Positions 60,401 to 64,000 of a DNA stretch of 64,000 nucleotides are shown piece by piece; position 1 is the first letter of the stretch, and each line of letters begins with the position of its first letter. The notes under the pieces are model-generated. The model worked only from the letters and a program-made list of their open reading frames with translations, had not been told where the DNA came from and searched no databases. The DNA is from Sipunculus nudus. Lineage: Eukaryota; Annelida; Sipuncula; Golfingiida; Sipunculidae. The stretch is taken from NCBI GenBank assembly GCA_026874595.1, contig CM049308.1, positions 95,590,624 through 95,654,623 of the forward strand, read 5' to 3'. The position numbers were made by a program, and so were the translations under genes.

Positions 60401-60768
60401 AATCAACTTGATCGAAGATCTTGAATAGTATTGTCATGTACCAGAAACAGGTGGTGCCACCTGTTATTCTTTCACATGTTTTCGTGCCGTTTAATACCCC
60501 ATCATTGCCACTTAACAGTTCTGTGAGCATTATAAGTCAAAAACTAATGGACAGATTTCTTTCAAATTATGCATATACATAGATATGGGTTATGGGATGA
60601 TGTTTATTTAAATTGGGGTCATGACCTTTTCTATGAGAGTGACCTTTTCTATGAGTGTGGTCTGATATTAATTGTTGCTGAAGATTGGGGGCCTATTCTT
60701 AAGGGGGGGGGGGGGGGGTTTAATTGTCTGGGGATACTATGGCACCTGTGGTGCCAAGAAATGTCTAG
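54493..60768 (+). mobile_element. Long Helentron/Helitron-like element with a 17-unit internal tandem array
   Basis: The left end is GTATCCCCGGAC-AAA-GTCGGGGGATAC, a hairpin with one mismatch. The right end is GTCTGGGGATAC, then hairpin GGCACC-TGT-GGTGCC (60741 to 60755), nine bases, and CTAG at 60765 to 60768 followed by T. These are the same ends as the element at 20800 to 22106, inverted. Between them lie 17 units of about 328 bp plus a partial one. Two D-type units come first, then A and B, then repeated A-B-C triplets of about 985 bp, so the array has a higher-order period. Each unit carries GGTGG(C/T)(G/A)CCACC, GGTCATGACC and TGACCTTGA. A G run of about 17 is near the right end. No replicase is encoded. 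The copy has grown roughly five-fold against its 3-unit relative. Confidence 0.8.
58469..58875 (+). pseudogene. 400 bp gene fragment inserted into one tandem unit
   Basis: Bases 58472 to 58871 match 62497 to 62896 without gaps and with about three substitutions by eye. The fragment carries the part of the CIICQ-family protein that reads RLSKRLLDHFGSSIQI to ESDCSPSQKWYTLIEQL, plus sequence past its stop. It interrupts a B-type unit between ATTGCCA and CTTAAACAG, with only a few unmatched bases at the joins and no duplication seen. No other unit has it, so it arrived after the array formed or was not spread with it. It has no promoter or start of its own and is taken as non-functional. Confidence 0.9.
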
Positions 60769-62024
60769 TTTATATTTGTTAGATCTGTTTATGACAGTCC
60801 CCATATAAGAGATGAGGTATTCAGCAAGAGATGAAGGCTTATAATGTATCATGTCAGCAACTTAATAGTCATGGGGCCAAACTGTGTACTGTGCATAATT
60901 AGGGTTGTACCTTACAGCCTCAGATATAAAATTTTACACCCCTTACATGTTTAGAAGATCTCCCCTAGAGTATTGGAAGTGATGTTGGCAGTCTCAGTAC
61001 TCTTGCAAAAGTAGTTTTAGCATTGCTTTTGTTTCAGAAGGTTTAGTAATTTTATGAGTTTTCTTTCCAACCTACTTCTGGTCCGTTTTTAATTCACAGC
61101 TGCTACTTGCTTGTATATATTTACACAAATATGGAACCATTGATTGGCTAAGAACTATGGCTTTGTCAGCTGAAATAAATTTTACGACAAGGCTCATATT
61201 TTAGCAATTGTGAGCCCTATAACTTGCCCCCCCTAAAATTTTCCAAAATTCTAGAAAAATTGTCTATATACGTACATTTATTTCAGCCTAGAATTAATTT
61301 TAGATTATTATGCAATGACCATGGGGTTTTCTATCAAATGCATGAATATTCTTTCTGAAATCTTCATGTTATCTTCCATTTTGACTCAAATAACAAAAAT
61401 TGTTAATCAGATTGTAATTTTCAGCACTTCAGCTTCTTTGCTGGTTATATTCAAGGTAACCTCTACAAAAGCACAGATACAAAATGCACAGATACAGACA
61501 TTTAATTTTTGTCTAGGTTAGGCACAATGAAGTTAATATATCTATGTAAATGTTAGGTTTAGGAATGAAATTGCAAAATGTAGGGACAATACCTTATCTT
61601 TGAATATGTGCGGAACCATAGTAAAATAGCCTCTTTTTAGGGATTATGAACACTTGAACCTAATCAACACAATGCAGTATTCTTCTGTCTATCTTGTTCA
61701 TTTTCAGTTGAAGATACTGGCACCAGATGTCTAGAAAATGTGAAGAAAGTAGAAATGGGGGTAGGGGGGGTCATTTTGAGGGGATTTGTTTGGGTTCTGG
61801 ATGAGTCACTATCTTTCCTGTGCATGGTTGTTATATGTGTAGATACCAGTGCCTAGGGTTCTGTATAAAATCCACAGGGAAGCTGGGGGCTTGATTTTGG
61901 TTACTAACATGCTTTAGTAAACATACTCTATTTTTTGTAGGTGCATAATACTACTAACCGGTGGTGGTCAATAGAAAAGATTAAGTGACAGTACTTAGAA
62001 GGAATACTTAGAAGTAAAATAGTC
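60769..62024. other. Sequence between the Helentron-like element and the CIICQ-family copy, nothing recognised
   Basis: No supported exon or repeat. It would include the upstream region of the gene copy beginning at 62025, but no promoter element could be identified. Confidence 0.4.
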
Positions 62025-64000
62025 ATGGATCCAGCTTTTACTTCATCTAAGAGGAGATTTTCTCTTGATACTGACTTCTCCTTGTGCATCATATGTCAGA
62101 CTTCTTCTTCTGATGAAATTAATACTCTAACATGGAGGGGATTTCCCACCTTCAAGAATGCTTAATAAAAAAGACAAGATGATGTATTTGAAAGACTGTG
62201 GACATTGGTGCAGGACACCGACCAATTTCTAGCTAAGAAACCTAAGTGCCACAGGACATGCAGAAGTAACTATACTCATAAACGTTATATACTCGTAAAC
62301 TTTTTCATTACCATAAATCATGTATGGACACATTCATGAAAAGAAGAGAAACAAAGTGTCCCATGCCAGTTAACCAAGGTGACCCCTATGAAAATGCTTT
62401 TGGCAAACTCCTATCAGAAATAACAGACACATTATTGAAAGACCAGTCAGCATTCTACATTACCCAGTTACAGGACAAATACAGAGAAATGTTAACAGAA
62501 GAAGGTGTTACCAATGCTGAATCATACAGGACAGACAGACTCAGCAAGAGGTTGCTTGACCATTTTGGATCCTCTATCCAGATTTTACCACAGAGGGGAA
62601 AGGCGAGTCTGGTTATTTCTTCTGAAATCAAAGTGGGTGAAATGTGTGCACTTGTTACAAGTTTGCAGCAACAGTTAGCTGAATCAGAGTTAAAGATTGA
62701 ATCTGACTGTAGTCCGAGCCAAAAGTGGTATACCCTCATTGAGCAGCTACAGGTTGCTGCGGTCAAGACCTCAGCCCTCTGCGCTCCTTAAGCATGTTCT
62801 CTGAGCCAACAGTCTCAGTGCCACGCCAAGCCAAGCAAGGAGCCACAGAGGCCACCCCCGTCCATCCCGAGCTGGTGACTTTTCAGAAAGCTACAGCATC
62901 CACAGCCACAAAGCCAGAAGCAACCTACATTCCCTGTACCGATCCCAGCAGCAGAGACCCAGCCATGCCATTGGAGAGCTGAACTCGATTTTGTGAATGA
63001 CACTGCTTCGAGACTCATAGCCCTTGTACTTGCGGTTTCGGCCATTTGGACCGTATTAACAGGGTTTCCCAGTTTACAAGTTTAGCAAGTTTTTTTGTCA
63101 TCAGCAAACTGTAGTGAAGATGAGGAGTCTGGAAATGTCAGAATGTTAAAGTCAGAAGGAAGACCATACAAGAGCCAGAGAAGTTAACAATTGCTGAAAG
63201 TCATGTGAAGCTTAAGGACAGAAGCGAAGCTTGGTCACTGCATGATACTCCTCTGACAGTACAAGAAGGTCAAACCTCTGCTTTTATAGATGATGAGTAT
63301 TTCATATGGTGCTTGTTACGCTTGCCAGCCAACAGAGCTGAAGATTGCACTGAATCAGATATATCACAAGCAGAACCTGAGCGCACAGAACCTACTTGGA
63401 ATGGATTTTATGAGTCTATCTGTGAACTGAGTAAGTGGTCCACCACCATTTGCTATGGATCACTGTTTCCCAAGTCCCCCACCGATCCAGATGTGGTTCA
63501 AGCTTCACTGGACTACTTGATCTTCCTCACAAACCACCTTGGACAACATATGATAAAATATGATATTGTGAAAGGTATTTTAACAAACATGGGCCATATT
63601 TAGAACAAACAATATTGATCAAATAATAAATGATTGTGGTAACTCAGTTGCATTTTGCACAATAGTTTTGATAAAGTCCATAAGAATAAAAGGGTACTTA
63701 GCTTTGTTGTATTAATGAAAGAATACTGAAATATTAAACCTTGCACTTTGCTACATTAATAATTACAAACATAGTGTACACATAATATTTTTGCTGTCTT
63801 CCCTTTGGGATAAAAAAAAGTATCAAGAGAAGTACTCAAAGTTAGTGGAAAGACTAGGTGGATTCCATATTGCAGAAAATTTTATTGGAAGTATTGGCTT
63901 CTACATGAAAAATTTAGGCATTGAGAAAATCCTGGCTGAAAGTGAAGTCTGAAAAAGAGATACAGCAAATAAAGTCATTGATGGGAAAGACTATTACAAA
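62025..64000 (+). pseudogene. CIICQ-family protein gene, frame-broken, runs off the window
   Basis: Starting at the ATG at 62025, the first 46 codons carry SLCIICQTSS, the CxxC opening that gives the family its nickname here. A stop at about 62163 and frame changes follow. Later blocks appear in order: CRSNYTHKRYI (another frame), KSCMDTFMKRRE at 62315-62355, then a long open stretch to 62791 (LSEITDTLLKDQ, SKRLLDHFGSSIQ, ESDCSPSQKWYTL). Next is 63205-63603 (KLKDRSEAWSLHDTPLTVQE, WNGFYESI) and finally ERLGGFHIAENFIGSIG with ILAESEV at 63846-63951. The paired cysteines and histidines at the start suggest zinc binding. The GGFHIA block is typical of these large uncharacterised families in molluscs and cnidarians, from memory. 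Introns could remove some breaks but not the stop at 62163 in an apparent exon. Function is unknown. Confidence 0.6.

Noticed and set aside
1-64000. tRNA, 5S or other standard RNA genes
   Set aside because: No B-box-like GGTTCGAATCC with a foldable cloverleaf was found by reading; a covariance-model search would be needed to exclude decayed copies.

Overview
This is a eukaryotic nuclear window: AT-rich, intron-bearing and crowded with tandem and interspersed repeats. The repeat make-up (a non-LTR reverse transcriptase remnant, a Ty3/gypsy remnant with an unusual zinc knuckle, Helitron/Helentron-like elements carrying internal tandem repeats, and fragments of an expanded 'CIICQ' protein family) points to a lophotrochozoan, most likely a mollusc and perhaps a bivalve. 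The species is inferred from repeat style only. Nothing bacterial was seen.

Two spliced genes could be assembled by hand, both on the minus strand. (1) Positions 4520 to 2205: a five-exon gene for a secreted protein of 270 residues. Every intron is phase 1 and every donor is GTAAGT, and there are two micro-exons (15 and 24 nt). The mature protein carries an HAE ... EPCEDC signature, the zinc-site arrangement of the cytidine/adenosine deaminase superfamily, so it is a candidate secreted deaminase. (2) Positions 26057 to 11855: a five-exon gene for a 249-residue type I membrane protein with a signal peptide, a Ly6/uPAR-like three-finger ectodomain, one membrane span followed by a dense cysteine cluster, and a short tail. 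A second, related signal-peptide exon at 28625 to 28574 has the same phase and the same unusual GC donor, so it is either an alternative first exon or the remains of a duplicate. Both first exons have a TTCCCGGAA box 36 to 42 bp upstream of the ATG. The last intron of this gene holds a 4.2 kb minisatellite of about 136 copies of 31 bp, and the intron before it holds a separate 27 bp minisatellite.

From about 20.8 to 24.6 kb lie a minus-strand Helentron-like element (3 internal units), a Helitron with recognisable ends and a GC-rich interior, and a small TIR element. From 30.7 to 37.2 kb, three retroelement-related blocks sit side by side: the 3' end of a LINE-type reverse transcriptase (minus), a GC-rich 27 bp array, and a decayed gypsy gag-pol (plus) whose gag end is read in frame with the array. 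From 42 to 44.6 kb there is a broken member of the CIICQ family and a diverged repeat rich in TCAAGGTCA. From 46.6 to 49.8 kb there are a foldback element and a roughly 2 kb TIR element.

From 52.5 to 60.8 kb three tandem arrays run almost end to end: 30 copies of 26 bp, about 24 copies of 46 bp, and a 6.3 kb Helentron-like element whose roughly 328 bp units form a three-unit higher-order repeat. One unit has been interrupted by a 400 bp, nearly identical fragment of the CIICQ-family sequence that lies intact at 62.5 kb. That CIICQ-family copy fills the window to its end and is itself broken by stops and frameshifts. The stretches in between are AT-rich and contain no gene that could be supported.
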